Source of the DNA: Barnesiella viscericola DSM 18177
Lineage (GTDB): Bacteria > Bacteroidota > Bacteroidia > Bacteroidales > Barnesiellaceae
Assembly: GCF_000512915.1 (NCBI RefSeq)
Contig: NZ_CP007034.1
Span: 310,001 to 374,000, forward strand
Direction: 5' to 3'
Length of the DNA stretch: 64,000 nucleotides
The position numbers and the translations under genes are program-made. Position 1 is the stretch's first letter. Every line of letters starts with the position of its first letter. Below are positions 46,574 through 56,653 of the stretch, in pieces. The notes beneath the pieces are model-generated. The model made no database searches. It was not told the DNA's origin and saw only the letters and a program-made list of their open reading frames with translations.

Positions 46574-48529
46574 ATGCAAAAAAGATTCCTTTTATCGATT
46601 CTTGGCCTGCTCCTCTGCATCGGGCTTCCTGCACAGATTTTGGAACCTGTCAAATGGAAAGTCTCCCTGCAAGGCGAAGGGCAAGAGAGAGAAATCGTTT
46701 TTCACGCCCTCATCGAAAAGGGGTGGCACCTGTATGCAACCGACATACCTTCGGGAGGACCTATTCCCACGTCGTTCTCGTTTGATGAATTGTCGAACGT
46801 GTCGTTGAAAGGCGAAGTAACTGCCACCCAACGTCCTCACGAAGAGTACAGTTCGCTGTTCGACATGAAGTTGGGTTGGTATAATGACAAGATCGATTTC
46901 AAGCAAGCTCTTTCGCTCGAAAATCCCGACGATTTCAAAATCACCGGATACATTACCTATCAGGCTTGTAACGACGTGACTTGTCTCCCCCCGACCAAAT
47001 ATGAATTTTCATTTGGGGAGAAGAAGGCCGAAGAGGCTAAAACGCCCGACTTGACGCCGATTAAATTCAACCGCAAGCCTACCACCTCGCTTACCGAACA
47101 GGAGGGTTGGCAACCGGTTGTAGACGAAATCCGAGCTATGGACGGAGATGGAATAACCCACTCCAATTCCCTGTGGTTTATCTTCCTGTCGGGCTTCGTA
47201 GGCGGTCTGCTGGCCTTGCTCACTCCCTGTGTATGGCCCATGATTCCGCTCACGGTGAGCTTCTTCCTCAAAAAGCAACAAAGCCGCCGCAAGGCTATTG
47301 GCGAAGCTATTCTCTACGGACTTTCCATCATTGTCATCTACGTAGGCGTGGGGCTGCTCATCACCCTGCTCTTCGGGGCCAGTGCCTTGAACGACCTGGC
47401 CACCAACGCCATCTTCAACATACTATTCTTTGCGTTGCTGGTGTTATTTGCCATCTCCTTCTTCGGGGCTTTCGAGATTACGCTGCCGGCCTCGTGGAGC
47501 AACAAACTCGACCGTAAGGCCGACACGGCTACCGGTATCCTCGCCATCTTCTTCATGGCCTTCACCCTGGTACTGGTATCCTTCTCCTGCACGGGCCCCA
47601 TCATCGGCACTCTCCTGGTCGAGGCGGCCTCGTGGGGTGGCAAGTTGGCTCCTGCTGTGGGCATGGGTGGTTTTGCCATCGCCCTGGCCATACCGTTCGC
47701 CCTGTTTGCCATGTTCCCCTCGTTGATGAAGCAATTGCCCAAATCGGGAGGCTGGCTCAATATGGTCAAAGTGGTACTGGGATTCCTCGAACTGGCCCTT
47801 TCGCTCAAATTCCTCTCGGTGGCCGACCTGGCCTATGGCTGGCATATTCTCGACCGCGAGACCTTCCTGGTACTCTGGATTATCATCTTCGCGCTGTTGG
47901 GATTCTACCTGTTGGGCAAAATCAGTTTTGCCCACGACTCGCCGGTGAAACATGTTTCGGTACCCCGCCTCTTCCTGGCCATCGCATCACTGTCATTCTC
48001 GGTCTACATGATACCCGGACTGTGGGGTGCTCCCCTGAAAGCCATCAGCGCATTTGCTCCGCCACTATACACCCAGGATTTCAACCTGTACGACCAGGAG
48101 GTGCATGCGGCTTTCCACGATTATAACCGAGGATTGGCTTATGCCCGCAAGCATAACAAACCTGTACTGATTGATTTCTCGGGATATGGCTGCGTGAACT
48201 GCCGCAAAATGGAGGCTACGGTATGGACCGACCCCATTGTGAAAAAAATGCTCGAAGAAAAATACGTGCTCATTACCCTGATGGTCGATGATAAGGAAAA
48301 ACTCAGAACCCCTATCACCGTAGAAGAAAACGGCAAGTCAATCAAATTGACTACCGTCGGCGAAAAGTGGAGCTTCCTGCAACGCTATAAATTCGGAGCC
48401 AACGCCCAACCCTACTACGTCATCATCAATGGCGAGGGAGAACCGCTGGTTGCACCTTACGGATACAACGAGAGCATACCCCGGTTTATCCGATTCTTAC
48501 ATAAAGGACTTAAAGAATTCAATAAATAA
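46574..48529 (+). CDS. dsbD: Thiol:disulfide interchange protein DsbD
   Basis: A 651-residue three-domain protein that passes electrons from cytoplasmic thioredoxin to periplasmic thiol partners. Order: signal peptide (MQKRFLLSILGLLLCIGLPAQ), the periplasmic alpha domain (~22-170, with a Cys pair in YQACNDVTCLPPTKYE), eight transmembrane segments (~210-500) with the redox cysteines in LLTPCVWPMIPL and VSFSCTGPIIGT, and a C-terminal thioredoxin-like gamma domain with GYGCVNCRKMEA (~550-555). All three redox pairs are intact. The mazG gene follows two bases after its stop. Confidence 0.92.
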   Translation: MQKRFLLSILGLLLCIGLPAQILEPVKWKVSLQGEGQEREIVFHALIEKGWHLYATDIPSGGPIPTSFSFDELSNVSLKGEVTATQRPHEEYSSLFDMKLGWYNDKIDFKQALSLENPDDFKITGYITYQACNDVTCLPPTKYEFSFGEKKAEEAKTPDLTPIKFNRKPTTSLTEQEGWQPVVDEIRAMDGDGITHSNSLWFIFLSGFVGGLLALLTPCVWPMIPLTVSFFLKKQQSRRKAIGEAILYGLSIIVIYVGVGLLITLLFGASALNDLATNAIFNILFFALLVLFAISFFGAFEITLPASWSNKLDRKADTATGILAIFFMAFTLVLVSFSCTGPIIGTLLVEAASWGGKLAPAVGMGGFAIALAIPFALFAMFPSLMKQLPKSGGWLNMVKVVLGFLELALSLKFLSVADLAYGWHILDRETFLVLWIIIFALLGFYLLGKISFAHDSPVKHVSVPRLFLAIASLSFSVYMIPGLWGAPLKAISAFAPPLYTQDFNLYDQEVHAAFHDYNRGLAYARKHNKPVLIDFSGYGCVNCRKMEATVWTDPIVKKMLEEKYVLITLMVDDKEKLRTPITVEENGKSIKLTTVGEKWSFLQRYKFGANAQPYYVIINGEGEPLVAPYGYNESIPRFIRFLHKGLKEFNK

Positions 48530-48531
48530 TC

Positions 48532-49320
48532 ATGTCACACACCAAAGAAGAAAAGACCGAAGCATTCGGTCGACTGATCGACATACTCGACATTCTGCGC
48601 GAGAAATGCCCCTGGGACCACAAGCAGACCAACGAGAGCCTGCGTCCCAACACCATAGAAGAGACCTATGAACTGTGCGATGCCCTTATTCGCCACGACA
48701 ACGAGGCGACCAAGAAAGAGCTGGGCGACGTGCTGCTGCACATTGCATTCTACGCCAAGATTGGCGAAGAGAACGGCACCTTTGACATCGCCGACGTGTG
48801 CAATGCCCTTTGCGACAAACTGGTTTACCGTCACCCCCACGTATTCGGCACGACCCACGTCGATGGCTCAAAAGAGGTAGAACAGAACTGGGAACAGTTG
48901 AAATTGAAAGAGAAAGGGGGCAACAAAACGGTACTCGAAGGGGTGCCCTCGGCCCTCCCTGCCCTAATCAAAGCCTACCGCATACAGGACAAGGCTCGCA
49001 ACGTAGGATTCGACTGGGAAGAGAAATCGCAAGTATGGGACAAGGTTCACGAAGAGTTCGACGAACTGAAAGCCGAAATCGACCATATGAATCCCGAGAA
49101 TATGGAGAGTGAGTTCGGCGACCTCTTTTTCAGCCTCATCAATGCCGCCCGACTCTACGGCATCAATCCCGAGAATGCCTTGGAGCATACCAACCAGAAA
49201 TTTATCCGCCGCTTCAACTACCTCGAACACGAAACCTTGCAAAAGGGTCGCAATCTCAAAGATATGACCCTCGCCGAGATGGACGCCATCTGGGACGAAG
49301 CCAAGAAAAAAGGGCTGTAA
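48532..49320 (+). CDS. mazG: Nucleoside triphosphate pyrophosphohydrolase MazG
   Basis: A 262-residue all-alpha NTP pyrophosphatase with two MazG repeats. First: LREKCPWDHKQTNESLRPN, IEETYELCDALI and ELGDVLLHIAFYAKIGEE; second: VHEEFDELKAEID and EFGDLFFSLINAARLYGI. The paired EExxE and ExxD motifs bind Mg. It hydrolyses all NTPs to NMP and pyrophosphate; in E. coli it also lowers ppGpp during starvation. The typical KYRHPHVFG segment is VYRHPHVFG here. It begins two bases after dsbD, so the two are probably cotranscribed, without a known functional link. Confidence 0.94.
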   Translation: MSHTKEEKTEAFGRLIDILDILREKCPWDHKQTNESLRPNTIEETYELCDALIRHDNEATKKELGDVLLHIAFYAKIGEENGTFDIADVCNALCDKLVYRHPHVFGTTHVDGSKEVEQNWEQLKLKEKGGNKTVLEGVPSALPALIKAYRIQDKARNVGFDWEEKSQVWDKVHEEFDELKAEIDHMNPENMESEFGDLFFSLINAARLYGINPENALEHTNQKFIRRFNYLEHETLQKGRNLKDMTLAEMDAIWDEAKKKGL

Positions 49321-49386
49321 ATAATAATCAATCCCATTGAACATACAAGGGCTCTCAGCTGTTTATTCACTATATCGAATACTCAG

Positions 49387-51018
49387 ATGAGAGCCTTTTT
49401 ATTACTCCTCCTCTCGCTGGCCGCTCCGCTGCTTCATGCCGAAAGGACAATAACGAATCCGGCATGGATAGCCCGCAATACACCGGTAGTGACCGTCGAC
49501 AGCATTCTATTGCGCGATACTCTGTGTCGCCTGTACATCACCCTGAAACAACTTCCCCACACCACCCTCACCCTGCACGACGACTGGGTGATACAAGACA
49601 GCCTGGGACACACGATAGGGCGGGTAAAGGATATTGACGGCGTCGATTTCAACCGCATCTTCCAGTTTGAGAGTGACAGCACCCAATTGGTCGAGATGGA
49701 CTTTCCCGCCTTACCGTCGTCGCTTGAAGAGTTTGACTTGACAGGGAATCAAGGCCCTAACGAAATCCGGATTATCGGGGTTTCGCTCACGAAACGACAG
49801 ACTCCAGGTAGCACACAGGCATACTCCCAACCCACTCCACCAACACCCTGCACACCCTTGCCGGAACTCACATTCCAGCCCGATACCGCCTGGCTGCAAG
49901 GTCAGCTCATCGGGTATCAACCACGGCTGAATCTGCCCGAGGGAAAAATCGAACTGACCGATCTCTTCACCGGACAACACACCACGATTGCCGTACCTCT
50001 TGCTGCCGATGGCTCTTTTGCCGTCGCGATACCACTGCGCTACCCTATACAGCAACGAATGATTTTCAACGACCGCTACCTGCCGTTTTACCTCGAACCG
50101 ACCGACACACTCTATATGCAGGTTCCACTCGACGAACTGTTCGCCCCCTATCGATATATCGGAGAAATAGAACAAAACTGTACTCACCTGATTTATCGGG
50201 GACGAAATGCCCGCATCAATGAGGAGCTGCGGCAAGTTCGCCTGAAAAACAGTACGGAGACAGAAGCGTGGATCAAGGCCTTCAACTCGCTCTCTCCAAG
50301 GCTATATCAACAATCCGAGATTGACAAATTTCAAGTAAAACTTCAACAGTTGAAACACGACTGCCTCAACGGGAAGCTATCCCGTAAGTCATATGCCCTC
50401 TCCATTCTAAACGATTACTACTTATTTATCTCACATCTACTTGTATATAATCAAATTAAAGGTATTGAGGAAGATTACGAATATATTAAAAACAGAAATC
50501 TATACACCCCATTCGCCATACTTACCCCGTTAGATAATCCGTTGTCGACAGCCTCGACATATTATCCCGACCTACTTGTATTGCTGGAAAGGCGAGAGAG
50601 TCTGTCACCTCCCCCTATCTGGGAAAGTCGCGAGTTTATCGAAGCCCTCGAAAACCGGGGAATTATCCTTTCGCCCTCCGAAAGAGAGGCTCTGAAATTT
50701 GCCTTGGGAGAGTGCCATATTCCGCCTGAGAATGTTCAAACGATAATCGAGCAGCTCAACAAAAAATCCGAAAAAGAACAAATCGCCATGCGTGAAGAGC
50801 GTCTGCAACAGCAACGGGAGGCGAACTATCGGCTCCTATTTGGTCCTTCCGACGATTTCACTTGCCAGCTTCTCGACACCCGACGGATTATCAAACTGAT
50901 ACAACAACTCCACCGGGCACTATCGCCGGAAGAGTTGGAGGAGTTTACCCAAACCATCACCGACACTCGGCTGCAACAAGTTATCGAGCAAATCAATTCG
51001 GCCGCTCCCCACAGATAG
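49387..51018 (+). CDS. Secreted protein of unknown function, 543 residues
   Basis: Signal peptide MRAFLLLLLSLAAPLLHAE, then a beta-rich N-terminal domain (~20-135, VTVDSILLRDTLCRLYITL, LHDDWVIQDSLGHTIGRVKD), a Pro/Thr-rich linker (QPTPPTPCTPLP), a second beta domain resembling the DUF4369-type domain of TlpA-like proteins (GQLIGYQPRLNLPEGKIEL, RMIFNDRYLPFYLEPTDTLY) and a helical, charged C-terminal half ending in Gln/Glu-rich segments. Bacteroidetes TlpA relatives end in a thioredoxin domain; none is present here and no CxxC is seen. Codon pattern is that of a real gene. It stands alone between mazG and topB. Periplasmic, function unknown. Confidence 0.72.
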   Translation: MRAFLLLLLSLAAPLLHAERTITNPAWIARNTPVVTVDSILLRDTLCRLYITLKQLPHTTLTLHDDWVIQDSLGHTIGRVKDIDGVDFNRIFQFESDSTQLVEMDFPALPSSLEEFDLTGNQGPNEIRIIGVSLTKRQTPGSTQAYSQPTPPTPCTPLPELTFQPDTAWLQGQLIGYQPRLNLPEGKIELTDLFTGQHTTIAVPLAADGSFAVAIPLRYPIQQRMIFNDRYLPFYLEPTDTLYMQVPLDELFAPYRYIGEIEQNCTHLIYRGRNARINEELRQVRLKNSTETEAWIKAFNSLSPRLYQQSEIDKFQVKLQQLKHDCLNGKLSRKSYALSILNDYYLFISHLLVYNQIKGIEEDYEYIKNRNLYTPFAILTPLDNPLSTASTYYPDLLVLLERRESLSPPPIWESREFIEALENRGIILSPSEREALKFALGECHIPPENVQTIIEQLNKKSEKEQIAMREERLQQQREANYRLLFGPSDDFTCQLLDTRRIIKLIQQLHRALSPEELEEFTQTITDTRLQQVIEQINSAAPHR

Positions 51019-51063
51019 CAAGGTATACCCTTTCGAAGGCGAGGCCAAATGAAAATAAAAGTG

Positions 51064-51071
51064 TACCTTTG
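51064..51071 (+). promoter_or_regulatory. -7 box of topB
   Basis: TACCTTTG, 32 bases before the topB ATG at 51104, inside the block AATAAAAGTGTACCTTTG that recurs on the minus strand at 62531-62548. Confidence 0.55.
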
Positions 51072-51103
51072 CACTCGTAAAAAAACGAAAGCCGAATGTC
51101 ATC

Positions 51104-53218
51104 ATGAAAGTATGTGTTGCCGAAAAACCCAGTGTAGCCAAAGAGATTGCCGAAATCGTAGGCGCCAAGAGCCGACACGACGGCTATTACGAAGGCAACG
51201 GATACCAGGTGACCTGGACTTTCGGCCACTTGTGTACCTTGAAGGAGCCGCACGAATATACCGACCTGTGGAAACAGTGGACCCTACGTTCCCTGCCCAT
51301 GATACCCCCCCGGTTCGGCATCAAGCTGATTGCGGACCGAGGGATCGAAAAACAGTTCGGGATTATCGAGTCGCTCATGGCCAAGGCCGACGCCGTCATC
51401 AACTGCGGCGATGCCGGTCAGGAGGGAGAGCTCATTCAACGGTGGGTAATGCAGAAGGCGGCTTGCAAATGCCCGGTCTACCGCCTGTGGATTTCGTCGT
51501 TGACCGAAGAGTCGATTCGGGAAGGATTTCAGAATCTTAAACCGCAATCGGAGTTCGATTCGCTCTACTATGCCGGGCTGTCGAGAGCCATCGGCGACTG
51601 GCTGCTGGGTATGAACGCCACCCGGCTCTACACCCTCAAATATGGGCAGAACCGGCAGGTCCTCTCCATTGGTCGGGTACAAACCCCGACCCTGGCCCTG
51701 ATTGTGAACCGGCAGCTCGAAATAGAACATTTCGTGCCCCAACCCTACTGGGAATTAAAGACAGTCTATCGCGACACCACCTTCTCAGTCACCAAAGGCC
51801 GGTTCCAAACCGAAGAGGAAGGAAAAGAGTTCCTGCAAAAAATCGAAGGCTTCCCCTTCACCGTGACCGATGTCACTACCAAACAAGGGAAAGAGGCTCC
51901 GCCCCGGCTATTCGACCTCACCAGCTTGCAGGTCGAATGCAACAAGAAGTTCTCCTATTCGGCCGAGAACACCCTGAAAATCATACAGTCGCTCTACGAG
52001 AAGAAGGTCACCACCTACCCGCGTGTCGACACCACCTTCCTGAGCGACGACATCTATCCCAAAGTGCCGGGTATCCTCGCGGCGCTCACCGATTACCAGT
52101 CGTTGACCGCCCCTTTCAAAACCGGCAAGATACCCAAGAGCAAAAAAGTTTTCGACAACTCCAAGGTGACCGACCACCACGCCATCATTCCCACCAACGT
52201 CAAGGCGGTCAACCTCACCGCCGAGGAGCGTAAGGTCTACGACCTGGTGGCCCGCCGCTTCATTGCGGCATTCTACCCCGATTGTCTCATAGCCAACACG
52301 ACCGTGCTGGGCGATGTCAACCAAATCGAGTTCAAGGCCACCGGCAAACAGATTCTGTCGCCGGGGTGGCGCGCCGTCTTCGGCAAAGAAGAGGAAAACA
52401 ACGATGAGAGTGAAAACACCTTGCCCGCCTTTACCCAGGGTGAATCGGGGCCTCACACTCCGGCATTGGCCGAAAAGTGGACGCAACCACCCAAGCCCTA
52501 CACCGAGGCAACCCTGCTGCGAGCCATGGAGACGGCCGGAAAGATGGTTGACGACGAGGAGCTTCGCGATGCCCTCAAAGAGAACGGCATCGGACGGCCT
52601 TCGACCCGGGCGGCCATTATCGAGACATTGTTCAAACGGCACTATATCCGCAAGGAGCGGAAGAACCTTATAGCGACCCAAACCGGCATAGAACTCATCG
52701 GGACGATTCGCGACGAATTGCTCAAATCGGCCGAGTTGACCGGTATCTGGGAAAACAAATTGCGCAAAATAGAACGAAACGAATATCGGGCTGCCGATTT
52801 TCTGGAAGAGCTGAAAAAGATGGTAAGCGAGATTGTGCTCCATGTACTCAGCGATAACTCGGGCCGCATTACGGCCGCCGAGCCCCAACCCGAAGCGCCC
52901 AAAAAGAAAGCAGCCAAACCGGCGACTGCAACCAGGCCCCGCAAAAAGAAGGCGGCAAAAAACGCCGACAGCACACCGACGGCTGAGGCTTCGGACACCC
53001 CCACCCCGCCCCCGACCGAAAAACAACCGCTCGTATGCCCGCTATGCCATAGCGGCGAGGTGATTCAGGGGAAAACGGCCTACGGTTGCAGCCGATGGCG
53101 CGAAGGCTGTACCTTCCGGCTGCCATTCGACCAGCCGGGCATTCCGCTCGACGAAGCGACCTTGCGCCAACGCATTCAAAACTACACACCCCACTCCAAT
53201 ACAAACCAGAATGAGTAA
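51104..53218 (+). CDS. topB: DNA topoisomerase III
   Basis: A 704-residue type IA topoisomerase. The Toprim domain opens the protein (VCVAEKPSVAKEIAEIVGA, then NCGDAGQEGELI with the metal acids), and the catalytic tyrosine is Y305 in VTTYPRVDTTFL. Late motifs include ATLLRAMETAGK, and ENGIGRPSTRAAIIE. A Lys/Ala/Pro-rich linker (~590-650, KKKAAKPATATRPRKKKA) leads to a C-terminal zinc-ribbon with CPLCHSG and CSRWREGC. It decatenates DNA and works with RecQ helicases. The stop overlaps the start of the Nudix gene by 8 bases. Some plasmid TopB relatives exist, but nothing mobile surrounds this one. Confidence 0.93.
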   Translation: MKVCVAEKPSVAKEIAEIVGAKSRHDGYYEGNGYQVTWTFGHLCTLKEPHEYTDLWKQWTLRSLPMIPPRFGIKLIADRGIEKQFGIIESLMAKADAVINCGDAGQEGELIQRWVMQKAACKCPVYRLWISSLTEESIREGFQNLKPQSEFDSLYYAGLSRAIGDWLLGMNATRLYTLKYGQNRQVLSIGRVQTPTLALIVNRQLEIEHFVPQPYWELKTVYRDTTFSVTKGRFQTEEEGKEFLQKIEGFPFTVTDVTTKQGKEAPPRLFDLTSLQVECNKKFSYSAENTLKIIQSLYEKKVTTYPRVDTTFLSDDIYPKVPGILAALTDYQSLTAPFKTGKIPKSKKVFDNSKVTDHHAIIPTNVKAVNLTAEERKVYDLVARRFIAAFYPDCLIANTTVLGDVNQIEFKATGKQILSPGWRAVFGKEEENNDESENTLPAFTQGESGPHTPALAEKWTQPPKPYTEATLLRAMETAGKMVDDEELRDALKENGIGRPSTRAAIIETLFKRHYIRKERKNLIATQTGIELIGTIRDELLKSAELTGIWENKLRKIERNEYRAADFLEELKKMVSEIVLHVLSDNSGRITAAEPQPEAPKKKAAKPATATRPRKKKAAKNADSTPTAEASDTPTPPPTEKQPLVCPLCHSGEVIQGKTAYGCSRWREGCTFRLPFDQPGIPLDEATLRQRIQNYTPHSNTNQNE

Positions 53219-53735
53219 CGAAGAATGGTTCCCGTTAATCGACGAAAAGGGAAATGTAATCGGTAAAGCTACCCGGCAGGAATGCCACAACGGTTCCAAG
53301 CTGCTGCACCCGGTTGTCCACCTGCACATTCTCAACCGGCAGGGTGACCTCTATTTACAGAAGCGCTCGATGAGCAAAGACATACAACCTGGCAAATGGG
53401 ACACGGCCGTGGGCGGCCACGTCGACTATGGCGAAAGCATCGAAGAGGCTCTCGCCCGGGAGGTGCGTGAAGAGTTGGGCATCACCCGCTTTACCCCGCA
53501 ACCGGCCATCACCTACATATTCGAGTCGGCTCGCGAACGCGAAATGGTCCACGCCTTCTACACCCGCTATGACGGAGAGATCACCATCGACCCCGTAGAA
53601 ATCGACGAAGGGCGCTACTGGCCCATCGACGAGATACACCAAAATCTGGGTCGGGGAATCTTCACCCCCAATTTCGAGCAGGAGTTCCAGCTCCTCGAAC
53701 CGCTACTCACAGGAAATACCAAGCCTCTCGGCTAA
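53211..53735 (+). CDS. Nudix hydrolase
   Basis: A 174-residue Nudix protein. The Nudix box spans about residues 68-90, GGHVDYGESIEEALAREV followed by REELGI, matching Gx5Ex7REUxEEXGU with all Glu ligands. The beginning (EEWFPLIDEKGNVIGKATRQ, then HPVVHLHILNRQGDLYLQKR) resembles isopentenyl-diphosphate isomerase-like and YfcD-like Nudix proteins, whose substrates are uncertain. It overlaps topB by 8 bases and its last codon overlaps the convergent ybaK gene by 4 bases. Substrate not assigned. Confidence 0.9.
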   Translation: MSNEEWFPLIDEKGNVIGKATRQECHNGSKLLHPVVHLHILNRQGDLYLQKRSMSKDIQPGKWDTAVGGHVDYGESIEEALAREVREELGITRFTPQPAITYIFESAREREMVHAFYTRYDGEITIDPVEIDEGRYWPIDEIHQNLGRGIFTPNFEQEFQLLEPLLTGNTKPLG

Positions 53736-54208
53736 TCAATCATATCGCCTACCTGGGCCGAGACGAAACGAATCAAGTCGGCCGGAGCGATCTTGATCTG
53801 CAACCCCCGTTGACCGGCACTGACATAGATATGGTCGTGAGACAGGCAGCTCTCCTGAATATAAACGGGATAATTTTTCTTCATGCCAATGGGTGAACAG
53901 CCACCCCGAATATAGCCCGTGGTAGGCAACAGCTCCTTCATGGCAATCATCTCGGCACTCTTGTTACCCGACAACTTGGCCGCCTTTTTCAAGTCGACCT
54001 CCTTATCGCCCGGAATCACGCAGACGAATATCCCGTGCTTGTCGCCCCGCAACACCAGCGTCTTGAACACCTGGGCAATATCCTCACCCAACTGTTCGGC
54101 TACGTGAGTAGCTGCCAGATTATTCTCGTCAACCTCATACGGAACCAGTTCGTAAGCTATTTTCTCCCGGTCGAGCAGCCGGGCTGCATTGGTCTTGTTT
54201 ATCTTCAT
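53732..54208 (-). CDS. ybaK: YbaK/EbsC-type aminoacyl-tRNA deacylase
   Basis: A 158-residue trans-editing enzyme that hydrolyses Cys-tRNA-Pro made in error by ProRS. Family motifs: KTNAARLLDREKIAYELVPY at the N-terminus, VFKTLVLRGDKHGIFVCVIP with the catalytic Lys, LKKAAKLSGNKSAEM, and GYIRGGCSPIGMKKNYPVYI with the GxxSPxG-type loop. Length is normal. Single gene on the minus strand, overlapping the Nudix gene 3' end by 4 bases. Confidence 0.92.
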   Translation of the reverse strand: MKINKTNAARLLDREKIAYELVPYEVDENNLAATHVAEQLGEDIAQVFKTLVLRGDKHGIFVCVIPGDKEVDLKKAAKLSGNKSAEMIAMKELLPTTGYIRGGCSPIGMKKNYPVYIQESCLSHDHIYVSAGQRGLQIKIAPADLIRFVSAQVGDMID

Positions 54209-54286
54209 AGGTCACATTCTCCTAACGGGTGGCAAAGGTAGCTATTTTATCGGTGGAGTTGTACTCTCCTTTGTTTTAATAAAAAT

Positions 54287-54317
54287 GAACCCCGGGAGTT
54301 TTTTTGCTCCCAGGGTC
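54287..54317 (-). terminator. Terminator of rho
   Basis: On the minus strand GACCCTGGGAG pairs with CTCCCGGGGTTC across an 8-base A-rich loop, followed by ATTTTTATTAAAA; 39 bases past the rho stop. Confidence 0.7.
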
Positions 54318-54355
54318 TTTATCGGTTCGAGAGATAACCCTCTCTTTCAAGCAGT

Positions 54356-56455
54356 TTAGTCGTTCATCGACAGCAGCAACTCCTCGTTCGACGAGGTGCG
54401 CTCCATACGGTCTCTCATGAACTCCATCGCCTCAATCGAGTTCATGTCGGAAAGATAGCGGCGCAATATCCACATGCGGTTGAGGGTATCCTTGGGCAAC
54501 AGCAGGTCGTCGCGACGCGTGCTCGATGCCGTGATGTCGACTGCCGGGAAGATGCGTTTGTTGGAGAGCTTGCGGTCGAGTTGCAACTCCATGTTGCCGG
54601 TACCCTTGAACTCCTCGAAAATCACTTCGTCCATCTTCGAGCCCGTCTCGGTTAGAGCCGTGGCAATGATGGTGAGGCTACCGCCGTTCTCGATGTTACG
54701 GGCTGCGCCGAAGAAGCGTTTGGGTTTGTGCAGGGCGTTGGCATCGACACCACCCGACAAGACCTTGCCCGATGCGGGCGATACCGTGTTATAGGCTCTT
54801 GCCAAGCGGGTGATGGAGTCGAGCAGAATCACCACATCGTGACCGCACTCGACCATACGTTTTGCCTTTTCCAACACGATGCTGGCTACCTTGACGTGGC
54901 GTTCGGCCGGTTCGTCGAAGGTCGACGAGATAACCTCGGCCTTCACGCTGCGGGCCATGTCGGTAACCTCCTCGGGGCGTTCGTCAATCAACAGGATTAT
55001 CATATACACCTCGGGGTGATTCTCCGAGATGGCATTGGCTATATCTTTCAACAGCACAGTCTTACCGGTTTTCGGGGGAGCCACAATCAATCCGCGTTGT
55101 CCCTTGCCGATAGGCGAGAACATATCGACTACCCGGGTCGACAGGTTACAATATTTTCCACTGGTCAGGTCGAATTTCTCATCAGGGAAAAGTGGAGTCA
55201 AATGATCGAAGGGGACCCGGTCACGAACATATTCGGGGGTACGGCCATTGATTTTGTCCACCTTTACCAACGGGAAATATTTTTCACCTTCACGCGGCGG
55301 ACGAATGGGGCCCTCTACGACATCTCCCGTTTTCAAGCCAAACAGTTTGATTTGCGACTGCGACACATAAACATCGTCGGGCGACGTGAGGTAGTTGTAA
55401 TCCGACGAGCGGAGGAATCCATACCCGTCGGGCATCATCTCCAACACCCCCACCCCGGTGAGAATGCCGTCGAAATCGTAGGGTTTCTCGACCGGCTTCG
55501 GCTCGGGAGCCGGCTGCTGGGACGGGTTTTGACCATTGTTATTGTTGTTGCGGTTTTGCGGAACGAACACCCGTTGTCCCCGCGGGACGAAGCGCTGCTT
55601 CTCGCTATGCGGGAAGAAGGTTTGCAACGACGAAGGTTGCAGCGGGGGCAGATTTTGCTGTGAGTGTTGCTGGTGCGGCTGTGATTGAACGGGTTGTGCC
55701 TGAACAGGTTGCGGCAGTTGTGGCGGGGTCTGCGTCTGATTCTCGGTCGGCTTGGCATCGGCTGAGCCCTGCGATACGGCAGGTGCATCGGTCAAAGGAA
55801 GTGCCGGCTGCAGATTCTGAGTTTCACCGATTGTCTCAACCGGAATGGCCTTCTTCTGAATACGTTTGCGTTGTTTGGCCTGTCCACCCTGATTATTATT
55901 GGACTGAGCAGGAGTATCGGCAGACTTAGATACCGTAGCTCCTTGTTCCGAGGTCTGAGCCGCACTCTCTTTCAGATGCCCGAACAGTTCGGCAACCGGC
56001 TCCTTCAACGCCGGGTGAGAAGCCAATCCGGTCTCTTCGATAATGGTCGAAATCTCTTTCACCTCAGGGACATCGGTCGACGTTGCTGCCTTCTCCGACT
56101 CCTGCGAGCCATCGGCCTTGGCCTCGGTCTTCTTCTTACGACCTCTTTTCTTCGGCTCACTGGCTTCGCTCGATTCCGCAGCAGAAGCAACCGCCGGGGT
56201 CGCATTCGATTTATCATCGGCTTCCTTACTCTTCTCGGGAGCCGCTTTCTCTTTGTTCTTTTTAGGTTTAGGTCCTCTCTTCTTGGGAGCCGGATTAGCC
56301 GCCGCCTTGCTGGCCATATCGATGGCCTGTTGATCGAGTATCTTATAGACAAGATCTTCCTTTTCGGTCCCGTCGATTTTCTGAATACCCATTTCGGAGG
56401 CTATCGCTTTCAACTGATCGAGAGTCTTAGCGTTTAATTCTAAAATATTATACAT
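54356..56455 (-). CDS. rho: Transcription termination factor Rho with long disordered insertion
   Basis: A 699-residue hexameric RNA helicase. Residues 1-~45 form the N-terminal helix bundle ([18 protein letters not shown]). Residues ~46-325 are a disordered, repeat-poor stretch rich in Lys/Glu/Ala/Ser, then Gln/Asn/Pro ([33 protein letters not shown]). The RNA-binding OB fold follows (~326-400, [20 protein letters not shown]), then the ATPase with Walker A PPKTGKT (460-466), Walker [17 protein letters not shown] and the R-loop GALHKPKRF-type segment. E. coli Rho is about 420 residues, so the insertion adds ~280. In Bacteroides thetaiotaomicron this region is reported to drive Rho condensates needed in the gut. 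Two -7 boxes lie upstream. Confidence 0.95.
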   Translation of the reverse strand: MYNILELNAKTLDQLKAIASEMGIQKIDGTEKEDLVYKILDQQAIDMASKAAANPAPKKRGPKPKKNKEKAAPEKSKEADDKSNATPAVASAAESSEASEPKKRGRKKKTEAKADGSQESEKAATSTDVPEVKEISTIIEETGLASHPALKEPVAELFGHLKESAAQTSEQGATVSKSADTPAQSNNNQGGQAKQRKRIQKKAIPVETIGETQNLQPALPLTDAPAVSQGSADAKPTENQTQTPPQLPQPVQAQPVQSQPHQQHSQQNLPPLQPSSLQTFFPHSEKQRFVPRGQRVFVPQNRNNNNNGQNPSQQPAPEPKPVEKPYDFDGILTGVGVLEMMPDGYGFLRSSDYNYLTSPDDVYVSQSQIKLFGLKTGDVVEGPIRPPREGEKYFPLVKVDKINGRTPEYVRDRVPFDHLTPLFPDEKFDLTSGKYCNLSTRVVDMFSPIGKGQRGLIVAPPKTGKTVLLKDIANAISENHPEVYMIILLIDERPEEVTDMARSVKAEVISSTFDEPAERHVKVASIVLEKAKRMVECGHDVVILLDSITRLARAYNTVSPASGKVLSGGVDANALHKPKRFFGAARNIENGGSLTIIATALTETGSKMDEVIFEEFKGTGNMELQLDRKLSNKRIFPAVDITASSTRRDDLLLPKDTLNRMWILRRYLSDMNSIEAMEFMRDRMERTSSNEELLLSMND

Positions 56456-56530
56456 GAATAGAGCTAATATGATTTACACTTTATATTCATTAAAGCCACT
56501 TGCATGCCACATGCACACTGGCCCAAGGAA

Positions 56531-56538
56531 CAAATATA
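56531..56538 (-). promoter_or_regulatory. Proximal -7 box of rho
   Basis: TATATTTG on the minus strand, 75 bases before the rho ATG, giving a leader of about 70 bases. Confidence 0.45.
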
Positions 56539-56594
56539 ATTATGGATTTTTGAATTTATTGCGTACAGAAATTTCACTACGCAATTCACCGAAC

Positions 56595-56602
56595 AAATAT
56601 AC
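56595..56602 (-). promoter_or_regulatory. Distal -7 box of rho
   Basis: A second TATATTTG on the minus strand, 64 bases further upstream, suggests tandem promoters; Rho genes are often autoregulated. Confidence 0.4.
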
Positions 56603-56653
56603 GGTTGATTTACCAAACAAAACAAAGATTGTAAAATTAAGTTTGTAATTTAA

